A stretch of 37,715 nucleotides of DNA from an uncultured Collinsella sp. (GTDB taxonomy: Bacteria > Actinomycetota > Coriobacteriia > Coriobacteriales > Coriobacteriaceae), in NCBI GenBank assembly GCA_902479135.1, contig CABSNU010000020.1:1-37715 (forward strand), in the 5' to 3' direction. The notes under the pieces are model-generated. The model saw nothing but the letters and a program-made list of their open reading frames with translations, was not told where the DNA came from and did no database searches. Position 1 is the first letter of the stretch. Each line of letters begins with the position of its first letter. Below are positions 23,367 to 31,463 of the stretch, piece by piece. The position numbers were made by a program, and so were the translations under genes.

Positions 23367-24452
23367 CTATTCCTCTTTGGCAAGATCAAAGGTCACGGTG
23401 ATTCGATCACGCGAAACACGGATCTTTGGGTCGCCGCAAAGGTTGAGATAGTACCGGGCGGCAAGGTCATTAAAGTCGCGTTCCACAGCGCGCGAAAACT
23501 GTGCCATATCATCCTTGGCAATACGTAGCCCGCGACGATCCTTCGCGAGATCGACAGGAGCCGGCGCATGCGAGGACGAATCACGCTCGCGCAGCAGACG
23601 CGCGGTCACACCGCGAACGGGCTTAATCTGCCCTGCCAAAATGCGATGGGCCGTGCGCTCGGACATCTCAAGACCCAAACCCGAACAAATACGGATAAAG
23701 TCCTCGGCATCAGAAGCAAGGCCTAAACGATCGACAACCGGAAGCTCACTCTCGTCATCAATGAACAGGAGACGAGACGTATCGAGCCGACTTGACGCTT
23801 GAGCATAAAGGGTCGCGGCAATCTCAGACGGAGAACCAAGATAGACATCGCAACCACGCAACTCCTCGAGCGCAAACTCACAAGCAGCGCGAATAATATT
23901 ATGTGGGCCGCGAGCGCAGACATAACGTCCGTCCTCATCCTTGACGGCCTGGGGCCAGCTGGACTGATCGGCACGCTCACTGAGGCGGTCGGCCGCAACG
24001 CTCACCTTGAAGGCTGAACCAAGATCGACGCCGGACGTGACCACACGGGCCTCGTCGGTGTTCTGCTTGATCGAAAACAATGCCATGCCACGACCGTGAA
24101 CGCCCCAACGGTCCATCTTCATGCTCTCGAGCTTGGAGGTAACGCGGGCATCAAAGATTCGCTCTTGCATATCCTGCGGAACGCCAGAACCGTTATCCAG
24201 AAAGACAAGCGTGCGGACGCCATCTTCCTTGGTCGTGGCGAGATAGACCTTGTCGGCGCCGGCATCGCGAGCATTACGGAGCATTTCGATGACGATGTCC
24301 TCGACATGCTGAATGTCGTGCTTAGCCTGGCGCCGCTCGGCCTCCGAAACGCGGAGGCGGACATACCCCTCGCCAAGGTTCTCCTCGACGCGAAGGTTGC
24401 CCTCCCCCGACATCGACGCGATAAATGAGATGAGCTCGTTCGCGTCGCTCAT
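23367..24452 (-). CDS. GHKL-fold ATPase of unknown function
   Basis: 361 residues. The N-terminal half is a GHKL (gyrase-Hsp90-kinase-MutL) ATP-binding domain: N-box EDIVIEMLRNARDAGADKV (about 51-69), G1 FLDNGSGVP (about 89-97), G2 WGVHGRGMALFSI (about 116-128). No receiver, HisKA or membrane segment is present, so it is not an ordinary sensor kinase; the G2 spacing recalls MutL or Hsp90-like ATPases. The C-terminal half (about 200-361) is unassigned, with a helical SERTAHRILAGQIKPVRGVT stretch. It starts one base after the rny stop and precedes spoVS, a placement suggesting a role in RNA metabolism or stress. Its partner and output are unknown. Confidence 0.75.
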   Translation of the reverse strand: MSDANELISFIASMSGEGNLRVEENLGEGYVRLRVSEAERRQAKHDIQHVEDIVIEMLRNARDAGADKVYLATTKEDGVRTLVFLDNGSGVPQDMQERIFDARVTSKLESMKMDRWGVHGRGMALFSIKQNTDEARVVTSGVDLGSAFKVSVAADRLSERADQSSWPQAVKDEDGRYVCARGPHNIIRAACEFALEELRGCDVYLGSPSEIAATLYAQASSRLDTSRLLFIDDESELPVVDRLGLASDAEDFIRICSGLGLEMSERTAHRILAGQIKPVRGVTARLLRERDSSSHAPAPVDLAKDRRGLRIAKDDMAQFSRAVERDFNDLAARYYLNLCGDPKIRVSRDRITVTFDLAKEE

Positions 24453-24453
24453 G

Positions 24454-26004
24454 TTATTTAGCGATATCGACAGCGCGGCTCTCGCGAATCACGACGACGC
24501 GCACCTGACCGGGATACTCCATCTCTTCCTCGATCTGATGGGCGATATCGTGAGCCAGAACCGTGGACTGGGCATCGGAAATCTTGTCCGGCTGGACCAT
24601 GACGTGGACCTCGCGACCGGCCTGCATGGCATAGGTACGTTCGACGCCGTCATGAGAGTTGGCGATCTCCTCGAGCTTCTCAAGACGCTTGATGTAGTTC
24701 TCGGCAGACTCGCGACGGGCACCGGGGCGAGAGGCAGAGACAGCATCGGCGGCCTGCACCAGGACATCGAGCACCGTGTTGGGGTCGACATCGGCATGGT
24801 GAGCCTCAATAGCATGGACGATAACGGGCTTCTCGCCATAACGGCGGGCAAGCTCTGCGCCGATGACGGCATGCGGGCCCTCGACGTCGTGGTCGATTGC
24901 CTTGCCCAGGTCATGAAGCAGGCCGGCGCGCTTGGCGGTCACAACGTCCAGGCCAAGCTCGGAAGCCATCACGCCGCACAGATCAGAGACCTCGAGGGAA
25001 TGCTGAAGCACGTTCTGGCCAAACGAGGTGCGGTAGCGCAGGGCACCAAGGGTCTTGACGATCTCGGGGTGCAGATCGTGGATGCCGGTATCGAAGGCAG
25101 CCTGCTCGCCAGCCTCGCGCACGCGCTGCTGAACCAGGTCGGCGGCCTTGTGATACATCTCCTCGATACGGGCAGGGTGAATGCGGCCGTCGGCGATGAG
25201 GTTCTCGAGGGCGACGCGGGCGGTCTCACGACGGACCGGGTCGAAGCTCGAAAGAACGACGGTCTCGGGCGTGTCGTCGATCACGAGGTTGACGCCGGAA
25301 ACCTGCTCGAAGGTCCGGATGTTGCGACCCTCGCGACCGATGATACGGCCCTTGAGGTCATCAGAGGGAATGTGCACGGAGGTAACGGTGACCTCGGCTG
25401 TGTGGTCGGCAGCGCAGCGCTGAATCGCCAGGGACAGAATCTCCTGGGCGGTCTTGTGGCACTCGGCGCGAACCTGCTGCTCGGACTCGCGAATGATCGT
25501 GGCGGCCTCGTGGGTGACCTCGCCGCGAACCTTATCGAGGAGCTCCTTGTGGGCATCCTCGCGGGTCAGGTCGGCGATACGCTCGAGCTCGGAGGTCTGC
25601 TTGGCGCAGAGCTCCTCAAGCTCGCGGGAGCGTTTCTCGACCTGACCGGCCTGGCTGGACAGCTGGTGCTCACGCTTGTCGAGAGCGTCGTTTCGGCGAT
25701 CGAGGGACTCCTCGCGCTGCATCACACGGTTCTCGAGCGTACGAATCTCGCTCTTACGCTGCTTGTCCTCGGCCTCGGCGGCCTGCTTGTTCTTGATGAT
25801 CTCCTCTTTAGCCTCGAGCAGAGCCTCTTTTTTGAGGGTCTCGGCCTGACGCTTAGCATCACCGATCAGGGACTCAGCCTGCGCGTGTGCCGACTGAATC
25901 TTTTCGTCGGCCTCGTGAAGACTACCCTGCTTGGCGGTGCGCATGTAGGCAATGGCGGCGATGGCACCCAAAACGATGCCAACGAGCGCTGCGATGATAG
26001 GCAT
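24454..26004 (-). CDS. rny: Ribonuclease Y
   Basis: 516 residues from ATG 26004, preceded by AAAGGAG. An N-terminal membrane anchor (PIIAALVGIVLGAIAAIAYM) is followed by a long charged coiled coil (about 25-200). A KH domain (about 205-270) has IGREGRNIRTFEQVSG. The HD domain carries LQHSLEVSDL, AGLLHDLGKAID and HAIEAHH, the metal-binding H..HD..H residues. It is a membrane-bound endoribonuclease initiating mRNA decay. RNase J is encoded at the right end of the window, so the cell appears to use the RNase Y/RNase J pathway. It is the first gene of the operon running to hflX. Its leader contains a hairpin at 26040-26065. Confidence 0.96.
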   Translation of the reverse strand: MPIIAALVGIVLGAIAAIAYMRTAKQGSLHEADEKIQSAHAQAESLIGDAKRQAETLKKEALLEAKEEIIKNKQAAEAEDKQRKSEIRTLENRVMQREESLDRRNDALDKREHQLSSQAGQVEKRSRELEELCAKQTSELERIADLTREDAHKELLDKVRGEVTHEAATIIRESEQQVRAECHKTAQEILSLAIQRCAADHTAEVTVTSVHIPSDDLKGRIIGREGRNIRTFEQVSGVNLVIDDTPETVVLSSFDPVRRETARVALENLIADGRIHPARIEEMYHKAADLVQQRVREAGEQAAFDTGIHDLHPEIVKTLGALRYRTSFGQNVLQHSLEVSDLCGVMASELGLDVVTAKRAGLLHDLGKAIDHDVEGPHAVIGAELARRYGEKPVIVHAIEAHHADVDPNTVLDVLVQAADAVSASRPGARRESAENYIKRLEKLEEIANSHDGVERTYAMQAGREVHVMVQPDKISDAQSTVLAHDIAHQIEEEMEYPGQVRVVVIRESRAVDIAK

Positions 26005-26039
26005 GCTCACTCCTTTTTATGGATTCGTTACACAACAAA

Positions 26040-26065
26040 GCGAACCGTCCTTACGAACGGCTCGC
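26040..26065 (-). terminator. Leader hairpin upstream of rny
   Basis: A 9-bp stem with one mismatch (GCGAACCGT / ACGGCTCGC) and an eight-base loop. On the minus strand it is followed by TTTGTTGT. The position 36 bases before the rny start suggests an attenuator-like element or an RNase-sensitive 5' hairpin; either is speculation. Confidence 0.4.
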
Positions 26066-26205
26066 GACATTTGAGTAATATGGGCGCAACTTATGCGGGT
26101 CGGATACAGATAAACATATAAACAAACTCATCACAGATGAGCACATATCACAAAGCAAATGACAGTGTTTATCGTACGTTGAACCACAACAACTGTCAAA
26201 TAAAT

Positions 26206-26246
26206 GGCCCCGGCACGGCGGCTAAAACGCGGTGAACGGCAGGGCC
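26206..26246 (-). terminator. Possible terminator after recX
   Basis: GGCCC at 26206-26210 and GGGCC at 26242-26246 close an imperfect stem 16 bases after the recX stop. The minus strand continues with ATTTATTTG. The inner pairing is interrupted, so the call is tentative. Confidence 0.4.
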
Positions 26247-26261
26247 ACAAAGCGCATACGC

Positions 26262-26954
26262 CTAAACCGCACATTTCTCGCGTTCGGCATCGAGACGTGC
26301 CTTAACGGCATCGGCGGCGATGTGATACGAGAAGCCCTTGCCCATCAAAAACCGAACCAGTTTTTCGAATCCGCGCGTCTCTGGAACACGCCGCTTGGCG
26401 AGCAGGGCTGACGCACGCGCCAAATCGTCTTCGACGGCAAAATAATCCTCGGGATAACCGGGAATGTCATCGAGCACGACATGACGGCGCTTGAGCTCGG
26501 TCTCGATTTTGCGCTGTCCCCAACCGCGCCGCTTGCGCTCCTCGATAAAGTACGAGCAAAAGCGGTTCTCGTCTAAAAAGTGATACTCTGTGGCGCGCTC
26601 GACGGCGAAATCGATCGCGGGCTGGTGAAAGCCGTAGCGAGCCAGCTTGTCACGGACCTCACCCGTCGCATGGTCGCGGCGCGATAGCATCTCGGTCACC
26701 ATGGTAAGTGCACATTTACCCTCGATGAGCTGCACCGCCTCACGAAAGTTGTCCCAATCACAGGGAAGATCGGGGCGGTTTTTGACATACAGCCGCGCGA
26801 CCCGCACGGGAATCCAAATGGACCGCTCAAAACCGCCCTCAAGCTCACAATCGATATGTGCGCAAGGCTTTTTGGACGCATACCCGCTCGAGAACGAGGA
26901 AGCCGCCTTCTTATCGGGAAAGAAGGCCGTGGCCTCGGTCACCGTATACGACAT
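26262..26954 (-). CDS. recX: Regulatory protein RecX
   Basis: 230 residues. The RecX repeats are visible in the middle and end: MLSRRDHATGEVRDKLARYG, VEYHF-type FLDENRFCSYFIEERKRRGWGQ and KIETELKRR. The first about 75 residues are an unconserved extension. RecX binds RecA filaments and limits recombinase activity. It starts 11 bases after the recA stop, so both come from the LexA-controlled recA promoter. The ribosome-binding site is weak, which may keep RecX below RecA. Confidence 0.92.
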   Translation of the reverse strand: MSYTVTEATAFFPDKKAASSFSSGYASKKPCAHIDCELEGGFERSIWIPVRVARLYVKNRPDLPCDWDNFREAVQLIEGKCALTMVTEMLSRRDHATGEVRDKLARYGFHQPAIDFAVERATEYHFLDENRFCSYFIEERKRRGWGQRKIETELKRRHVVLDDIPGYPEDYFAVEDDLARASALLAKRRVPETRGFEKLVRFLMGKGFSYHIAADAVKARLDAEREKCAV

Positions 26955-26965
26955 GAGCGTAACCG

Positions 26966-28114
26966 CTACTCGTCGTCATCATCGAGCATGGCGGAACCAT
27001 CGATGGCGTAAAGCTCGTCAAACTCCTCAGGCGCAGGCTGATCGGTCAGCTCGACCTCGGACGGAGCATCGTCATCAAACTCAAGTCCGCAGGCAAGGCG
27101 GACCTTATGCTCAATCTCGTCGGCGCAATCGGGGTGTTCGCGCAGGAAAGCCTTGGCGGCCTCTCGACCGTTGCCAAGCTTGTCCTCGCCATAGGCAAAC
27201 CAGGAGCCCATCTTCTTGCAGATGCCGCACTCGACAGCCATGTCCAGAATTGAGCCCTCCTTAGAGATGCCCGTACCGTACATGATGTCGAACTCAGCAG
27301 AACGGAACGGAGCTGCCACCTTGTTCTTAACGACCTTGGCGCGCACGCGGTTACCGATAACCTCGTCCTTAAGCTTAATGCTGTCGATACGGCGAATGTC
27401 GATACGCACCGAAGAGAAGAACTTAAGGGCGCGGCCGCCCGTCGTAGTCTCGGGGTTGCCGAACATGACGCCGATCTTCTCACGCAGCTGGTTAATGAAG
27501 ATGCACGTCGTGTTGGACTTGGACAGCGAGCCGGCGAGCTTGCGGAGCGCCTGACTCATTAGGCGAGCCTGAAGACCGACCGTAGTATCGCCGATTTCTC
27601 CCTCGATCTCGGCACGCGGGGTCAGCGCGGCGACGGAGTCGACGACGATGGCATCGATGGCGCCGGAACGCACGAGCATGTCAACAATCTCAAGCGCCTG
27701 CTCGCCCGTATCGGGCTGGGAAATGAGCACCTCGTCGATATCCACGCCGATGCGCGCGGCATACGTGGGATCAAGCGCGTGCTCGGCATCGATAAATGCC
27801 ACAACGCCACCCATTGCCTGGGCCTCGGCCAGGATCTCGAGCGAAAGCGTCGTCTTACCGGAGGACTCAGGACCGTAAATCTCGACGATACGGCCGCGCG
27901 GCACGCCGCCGATACCCAGCGCGGCATCGAGGGCCAGGGCGCCCGTGGGAATGGCCTCGACCTCGAGCTCGGGACCACCGTCGCCGTACCTCATGATGGA
28001 ACCCTGGCCGAATTTCTTCTCGATCTCGGCCTTGGTGGTGGCGATCATCTCATCGCGCTCTTTACCCGTCGTGCGAGCATGAACGGTACGTACGGGACCT
28101 GAATTCTTGGCCAT
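26966..28114 (-). CDS. recA: DNA recombinase RecA
   Basis: 382 residues from ATG 28114, after GAGGAGGG. KFGQGSIMRYGDG begins the core, Walker A is GPESSGKTT, VAFIDAEHALDP contains the catalytic-site region, loop L2 lies around MFGNPETTTGGRALKFF, and the C-terminal tail is strongly acidic (ending DDDDE). RecA forms filaments on single-stranded DNA, promotes strand exchange and stimulates LexA self-cleavage. Its promoter has TTGACC and TATTAT with a perfect LexA box filling the 17-bp spacer. Directly upstream lies cinA, the same order as in many Gram-positives (pgsA-cinA-recA). Confidence 0.98.
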   Translation of the reverse strand: MAKNSGPVRTVHARTTGKERDEMIATTKAEIEKKFGQGSIMRYGDGGPELEVEAIPTGALALDAALGIGGVPRGRIVEIYGPESSGKTTLSLEILAEAQAMGGVVAFIDAEHALDPTYAARIGVDIDEVLISQPDTGEQALEIVDMLVRSGAIDAIVVDSVAALTPRAEIEGEIGDTTVGLQARLMSQALRKLAGSLSKSNTTCIFINQLREKIGVMFGNPETTTGGRALKFFSSVRIDIRRIDSIKLKDEVIGNRVRAKVVKNKVAAPFRSAEFDIMYGTGISKEGSILDMAVECGICKKMGSWFAYGEDKLGNGREAAKAFLREHPDCADEIEHKVRLACGLEFDDDAPSEVELTDQPAPEEFDELYAIDGSAMLDDDDE

Positions 28115-28144
28115 GAATAGCCCTCCTCTTAACAACCTGCATCG

Positions 28145-28173
28145 ATAATAAACGAACGGCTGTTCGTGGTCAA
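28145..28173 (-). promoter_or_regulatory. LexA-controlled recA promoter
   Basis: On the minus strand, -35 TTGACC (28168-28173), 17-base spacer, -10 TATTAT (28145-28150). The SOS box at 28152-28167 occupies the spacer exactly, so repressor and polymerase must exclude each other. Confidence 0.85.
28152..28167. promoter_or_regulatory. LexA (SOS) box of recA
   Basis: ACGAAC-GGCT-GTTCGT, a perfectly symmetric match to the CGAAC-N4-GTTCG consensus. It is the best of the four boxes in the window. Confidence 0.9.
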
Positions 28174-28204
28174 CCGTTCAGGCCAATCATATGCAGGCGG
28201 TCTT

Positions 28205-28265
28205 TCCAAAACCCAACCAAACGCCGACCAAACACTGACCAAATGCTTGACCACAAAGGACCAAA
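28205..28265 (-). repeat. Helically phased ACCAAA array upstream of recA
   Basis: Six near-identical words start at 28205 (TCCAAA), 28216, 28227, 28238 (ACCAAA), 28250 (ACCACA) and 28260 (ACCAAA). Spacing is 11, 11, 11, 12 and 10 bases, close to one helical turn. The array lies 32 bases upstream of the recA -35. Phased short A-tracts can bend DNA; the words could also be sites for an activator. Confidence 0.65.
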
Positions 28266-28340
28266 TATGAACAAGGCAGGCAAAAATACATCTACAACCA
28301 GCACAAACGCCAAATGAGCCTAAGGTCCCTATCTCCACAA

Positions 28341-28364
28341 TTAAGGGGCTCGGAGGCCCCTTAA
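28341..28364 (-). terminator. Terminator at the end of the rnj-cinA operon
   Basis: TTAAGGGGC (28341-28349) pairs with GCCCCTTAA (28356-28364) over a six-base loop, seven bases after the cinA stop. It separates the seven-gene operon from the recA promoter. Confidence 0.65.
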
Positions 28365-28371
28365 AACACGT

Positions 28372-28902
28372 CTATTCCATAGAGTTGAGCACAAGGGCAA
28401 TGCGACCCAATGCCTCCGTGACCGCATGGGCACGAACACACGAACGGTCGCCCTCATAGTGGCAGCGCACAGAGTCCACGACCGGCACGCCCCCATCGGC
28501 GGAACGATGCGCCCAGCCAATATAGAAAGTGCCCGCCGGATCGTCCTCAGTGCCACCGCCGGGGCCGGCATAACCCGTTGCGCTCACTGCAATATCGCTC
28601 TGGTACAGCTCCAGCGAACCCACCGCCATCTCGCGCGCGGTCTGATGCGACACCGCGGTATAGCGGTCGAGCGTCTCCTGCTCAACACCAAGAACACGAT
28701 GCTTAATCTCATCGCAATAGGTCACCGCACCGCCACGCAGCACCGCCGAGGCGCCCGGGATATCGGCAATCGTCGAGGCGATCATACCCGCCGTCAGCGA
28801 CTCAGCCGTCGAAACCGTCACGCCCCGAGCGCTCGCGCGCTCGACAATATCACGCGCCAGCTCCTCGTTATGTGCGGAAATCTGCTCAAAAGAGTCCGTC
28901 AT
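28372..28902 (-). CDS. cinA: CinA C-terminal-domain protein (nicotinamide-nucleotide amidase type)
   Basis: 176 residues from ATG 28902; a GTG at 28908 is also possible. It contains only the CinA C-terminal domain: TVSTAESLTAGMIASTIADI, GGAVTYCDEIKHRVLGV, SATGYAGPGGG and GTFYIGWA. This domain deamidates nicotinamide mononucleotide, salvaging NAD breakdown products. The N-terminal MoCF-like domain of full-length CinA (about 410 residues) is absent, with no trace upstream because pgsA abuts. The order pgsA-cinA-recA is conserved across Gram-positives, but a terminator and the recA promoter separate it from recA here. Confidence 0.92.
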   Translation of the reverse strand: MTDSFEQISAHNEELARDIVERASARGVTVSTAESLTAGMIASTIADIPGASAVLRGGAVTYCDEIKHRVLGVEQETLDRYTAVSHQTAREMAVGSLELYQSDIAVSATGYAGPGGGTEDDPAGTFYIGWAHRSADGGVPVVDSVRCHYEGDRSCVRAHAVTEALGRIALVLNSME

Positions 28903-28914
28903 ACCCACTAGGAC

Positions 28915-29553
28915 CTAGACCGAAAAGACGATCTTGCGGCAGTTCCAGAAGTACTGGGCGCCCGAGATAACGGTCAGGACAACGGCAACGGCGTACAGGA
29001 AGCGCGACACCGAGTAGATGCCGAGCGTCAGCGCCACCGGGCCAAGGTGCAAGCCGGCCATAGCAAAAACGCACAGGTAACCGCAAATGGAGACCATCGT
29101 GGTTGCCGTCTTGTACTTGCCGAGCTTATCGGCCGCAACGACCACACCGGCCGCACTCGCGACCATGCGAAGGGCGCTCACCAGCAGCTCGCGGAACAGG
29201 ATAATGAACACGGACCACACGGTCACCGCACCAAAATCCAAGAACAGCAGCAGGGCCGAGAACACGAGCAGCTTATCGGCGATGGGGTCCAAGAATTTAC
29301 CGAAGTCGGTGATCTCGTTGCGCGAACGCGCCAGATAACCGTCGACCTTATCGGTGCACGACAGGATCACATACAGAATGAAGGCAGCGGCGGCGAGCGG
29401 GCCGTCGAAGGTGCTCCAATCCGTACAGGCAACACTCGTGTGAGAAAGCGCCGACACGATCATGAACACCGGGATAAAGACGATGCGAACGCACGTCACG
29501 ATGTTGGCGGGCGTCCAGACACTCGTCAGTTCCTTATTGCTCTCGTTAGCCAC
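28915..29553 (-). CDS. pgsA: CDP-diacylglycerol-glycerol-3-phosphate 3-phosphatidyltransferase
   Basis: 212 residues starting at GTG 29553 after TAGGAGA. It opens with TPANIVTCVRIVFIPVFM, the PgsA N-terminus, and carries the complete CDP-alcohol motif: D68, D71-G72, A75-R76, G85, D89 and D93 in SCTDKVDGYLAR and DFGKFLDPIADK. About five membrane segments follow. It makes phosphatidylglycerol phosphate, the first committed step to phosphatidylglycerol and cardiolipin. It sits nine bases after rimO and just before cinA. The paralogue at 7922-8626 lacks the PgsA-like N-terminus, so this is the likelier PgsA. Confidence 0.93.
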   Translation of the reverse strand: MANESNKELTSVWTPANIVTCVRIVFIPVFMIVSALSHTSVACTDWSTFDGPLAAAAFILYVILSCTDKVDGYLARSRNEITDFGKFLDPIADKLLVFSALLLFLDFGAVTVWSVFIILFRELLVSALRMVASAAGVVVAADKLGKYKTATTMVSICGYLCVFAMAGLHLGPVALTLGIYSVSRFLYAVAVVLTVISGAQYFWNCRKIVFSV

Positions 29554-29562
29554 GACGCTCTC

Positions 29563-30912
29563 CTACTCCACAACATGACCGATAAGCTCATAGCAGAAGC
29601 TATCGGTAAACTCGACGGTCAGAATATCGCCCACGGACGCCTCGCTGGCGTCCAGATGCACCGCGCCATCGGAATCGGGCGCCTGGAACCAGGCATGGCC
29701 GATCAGCTCGGCGCCATCCTCGGTCTCTTCGATACCGTCGACGATCACCTGGGCGCGCTCGCCCACATGTGCGGCGGTGGCGGCAAAACCGAGCGACTCG
29801 GCCAGGTCCATGGCCTCCTGGGCGCGCTCGAGCTTGACCTCTTCGTCGACCTGGCCCTCCATCTTAGCGGCCAGGCTGCCCTCCTCCTGCGAGTAGGCAA
29901 AGACGCTCGTGTAGTCAAAGCCGACGGTGTCCATAAAGTCGATAAGGTCGCGGAACTCGTCGTCGGTCTCGGTCGGGAAGCCGACCATGGCCGTGGAACG
30001 GATCACGATGCCGGGGATACGCTCACGCAGATCGCGGAACAGGTCCTCGAGCTCCTGGCGCGAACCAGAACGGCGCATAGCCTTGAGGATGCGCGCGTCG
30101 CAGTGCTGCACGGGGATATCGATATAGGGCAGCACCTCGGGCGTATCGCGAATCGTCTCGATGAGTTCGTCAGTCATGCCCTCGGGCTGCAGATAGAGCA
30201 CGCGGACCCAGACGTTGTGCGGGCGCACGGCCTCGGCGACGGCACGCAGCAGCTGCGCCAGATTGCGCGGCGAGCCATCGGCGACGTCCTCGTCGGCAAA
30301 GTCGGTACCCCAGATGCCCGTGTCCTGGCCGATCAGCACGATCTCGCGCACACCGCCGGAAACCAGGTCGCGCACCTCGGAGATAATGCTCTCGGCATTG
30401 CGCGAGTGATAACGACCGCGGATATACGGGATCATGCAGAAGCTGCAGAAGCGGTTGCAGCCATCGGAAATCTTGACGTAAGCGACAGCACCCTCGACGG
30501 TACGTTTGACCTGCGGGATATAGGCTGCAATCTCACGCTCGACACCCAGCACGCCATCGATGACCGCCACGATGCCATCTTCCTCGTCGGCCTTCACAAA
30601 GGCAGCGACCTCGGGCAGCTCGTCAGGCAGGTCATCGCCATAGCGCGACGGCACGCAGCCGCACATGACGATGGGACAAGAACGAACGCCGTCCTGAACC
30701 TCGTTGGCGAGCTCGAGCGTGGTCTCGATGCTCTCGGACGTTGCGGAGGCGAGGAACGAGCAAGTATTGACGATGGCGATATCGGCATCCTGCGGGTCGA
30801 ATGCCTCCTCGTAGCCCGCGGCGGTCAAAAGAGAACGCATGCGGTCGGTGTCAACCTCGTTCTTAGCGCACCCGAGGGTGATGTAGAGCACGGAGCCCAA
30901 CGGTGTATCCAT
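29563..30912 (-). CDS. rimO: Ribosomal protein S12 methylthiotransferase RimO
   Basis: 449 residues. The N-terminal UPF0004 domain has LYITLGCAKNEVDTDRM and NTCSFLASA, the radical-SAM motif is CNRFCSFCMIPYIRGRYHSR, and VLIGQDTGIWG and a C-terminal TRAM domain with LIGHAWFQAPDSDGAVHL follow. LGCAKNxVDxE-type wording and NTCSF distinguish RimO from MiaB. It methylthiolates the conserved Asp of ribosomal protein S12. It is located 27 bases after yajQ and nine before pgsA, within the rnj-cinA operon. The paralogous MiaB is at 21559-22935. Confidence 0.95.
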   Translation of the reverse strand: MDTPLGSVLYITLGCAKNEVDTDRMRSLLTAAGYEEAFDPQDADIAIVNTCSFLASATSESIETTLELANEVQDGVRSCPIVMCGCVPSRYGDDLPDELPEVAAFVKADEEDGIVAVIDGVLGVEREIAAYIPQVKRTVEGAVAYVKISDGCNRFCSFCMIPYIRGRYHSRNAESIISEVRDLVSGGVREIVLIGQDTGIWGTDFADEDVADGSPRNLAQLLRAVAEAVRPHNVWVRVLYLQPEGMTDELIETIRDTPEVLPYIDIPVQHCDARILKAMRRSGSRQELEDLFRDLRERIPGIVIRSTAMVGFPTETDDEFRDLIDFMDTVGFDYTSVFAYSQEEGSLAAKMEGQVDEEVKLERAQEAMDLAESLGFAATAAHVGERAQVIVDGIEETEDGAELIGHAWFQAPDSDGAVHLDASEASVGDILTVEFTDSFCYELIGHVVE

Positions 30913-30939
30913 GTTGGAGAGCGGTCCTTTCGATTGATA

Positions 30940-31437
30940 TTAGCGGTAGTTGGTGAACTGCAGCGGCTGGCCGTAGTCCTGGTCGCGCAGGAACTGAATC
31001 ACGGTCTGCAACGCGTCCTTCGAAGCAGAGGAAACACGCAGTTTGTCGGCCTCGATGGTCACCTTGACCTTGAGCTTTTGATCCTTGATGTCCTTGTTGA
31101 TCTTCTTGGCGGTCGCCTGGTCGATACCCTCGACGATATGGCCGAGCACGCGCACGGTGCCACCCGATGCCGCCTGCGGAGCATCCCACGAGACAGCCTT
31201 GAGGTCGATGCCGCGCTTGATGAGCTTGGAGCTCAGCACGTCAACAATCTGTTTGGAGACAAAGTCGGCCGGGGCGTTGATCGTAAAGAGCTTGTCGCCC
31301 TTCGAAAGCTCGATCGTGGCGCCGGAATCCTTAAGGTCATAGCGCTGGGAAATCTCGCGCGTGGTCTGCTGGAAAGCGTTGTCGACCTCTTGCATGTTGA
31401 CCTCGGACACGACGTCGAAGCTGGAATCTTTAGCCAT
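30940..31437 (-). CDS. YajQ-family nucleotide-binding protein
   Basis: 165 residues, the normal YajQ length. It starts SSFDVVSEVNMQEVDNAFQQ, with ISQRYDLKDSGATIEL, and ends with VIQFLRDQDYGQPLQFTNYR, both near-invariant in the family. YajQ proteins have two small ferredoxin-like domains; a Xanthomonas member binds cyclic-di-GMP, but nucleotide binding here is not established. AAAGGA precedes ATG 31437. The gene sits between rodZ and rimO with short gaps on both sides. Confidence 0.93.
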   Translation of the reverse strand: MAKDSSFDVVSEVNMQEVDNAFQQTTREISQRYDLKDSGATIELSKGDKLFTINAPADFVSKQIVDVLSSKLIKRGIDLKAVSWDAPQAASGGTVRVLGHIVEGIDQATAKKINKDIKDQKLKVKVTIEADKLRVSSASKDALQTVIQFLRDQDYGQPLQFTNYR

Positions 31438-31463
31438 GATGTTTCCTTTCGCGTACGAGCGGC

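Noticed and set aside
24313..26121. 602-codon plus-strand frame opposite RNase Y
   Set aside because: The minus strand encodes a full-length RNase Y with all motifs; the plus frame has only composition-driven Leu/Gly/Asp runs.
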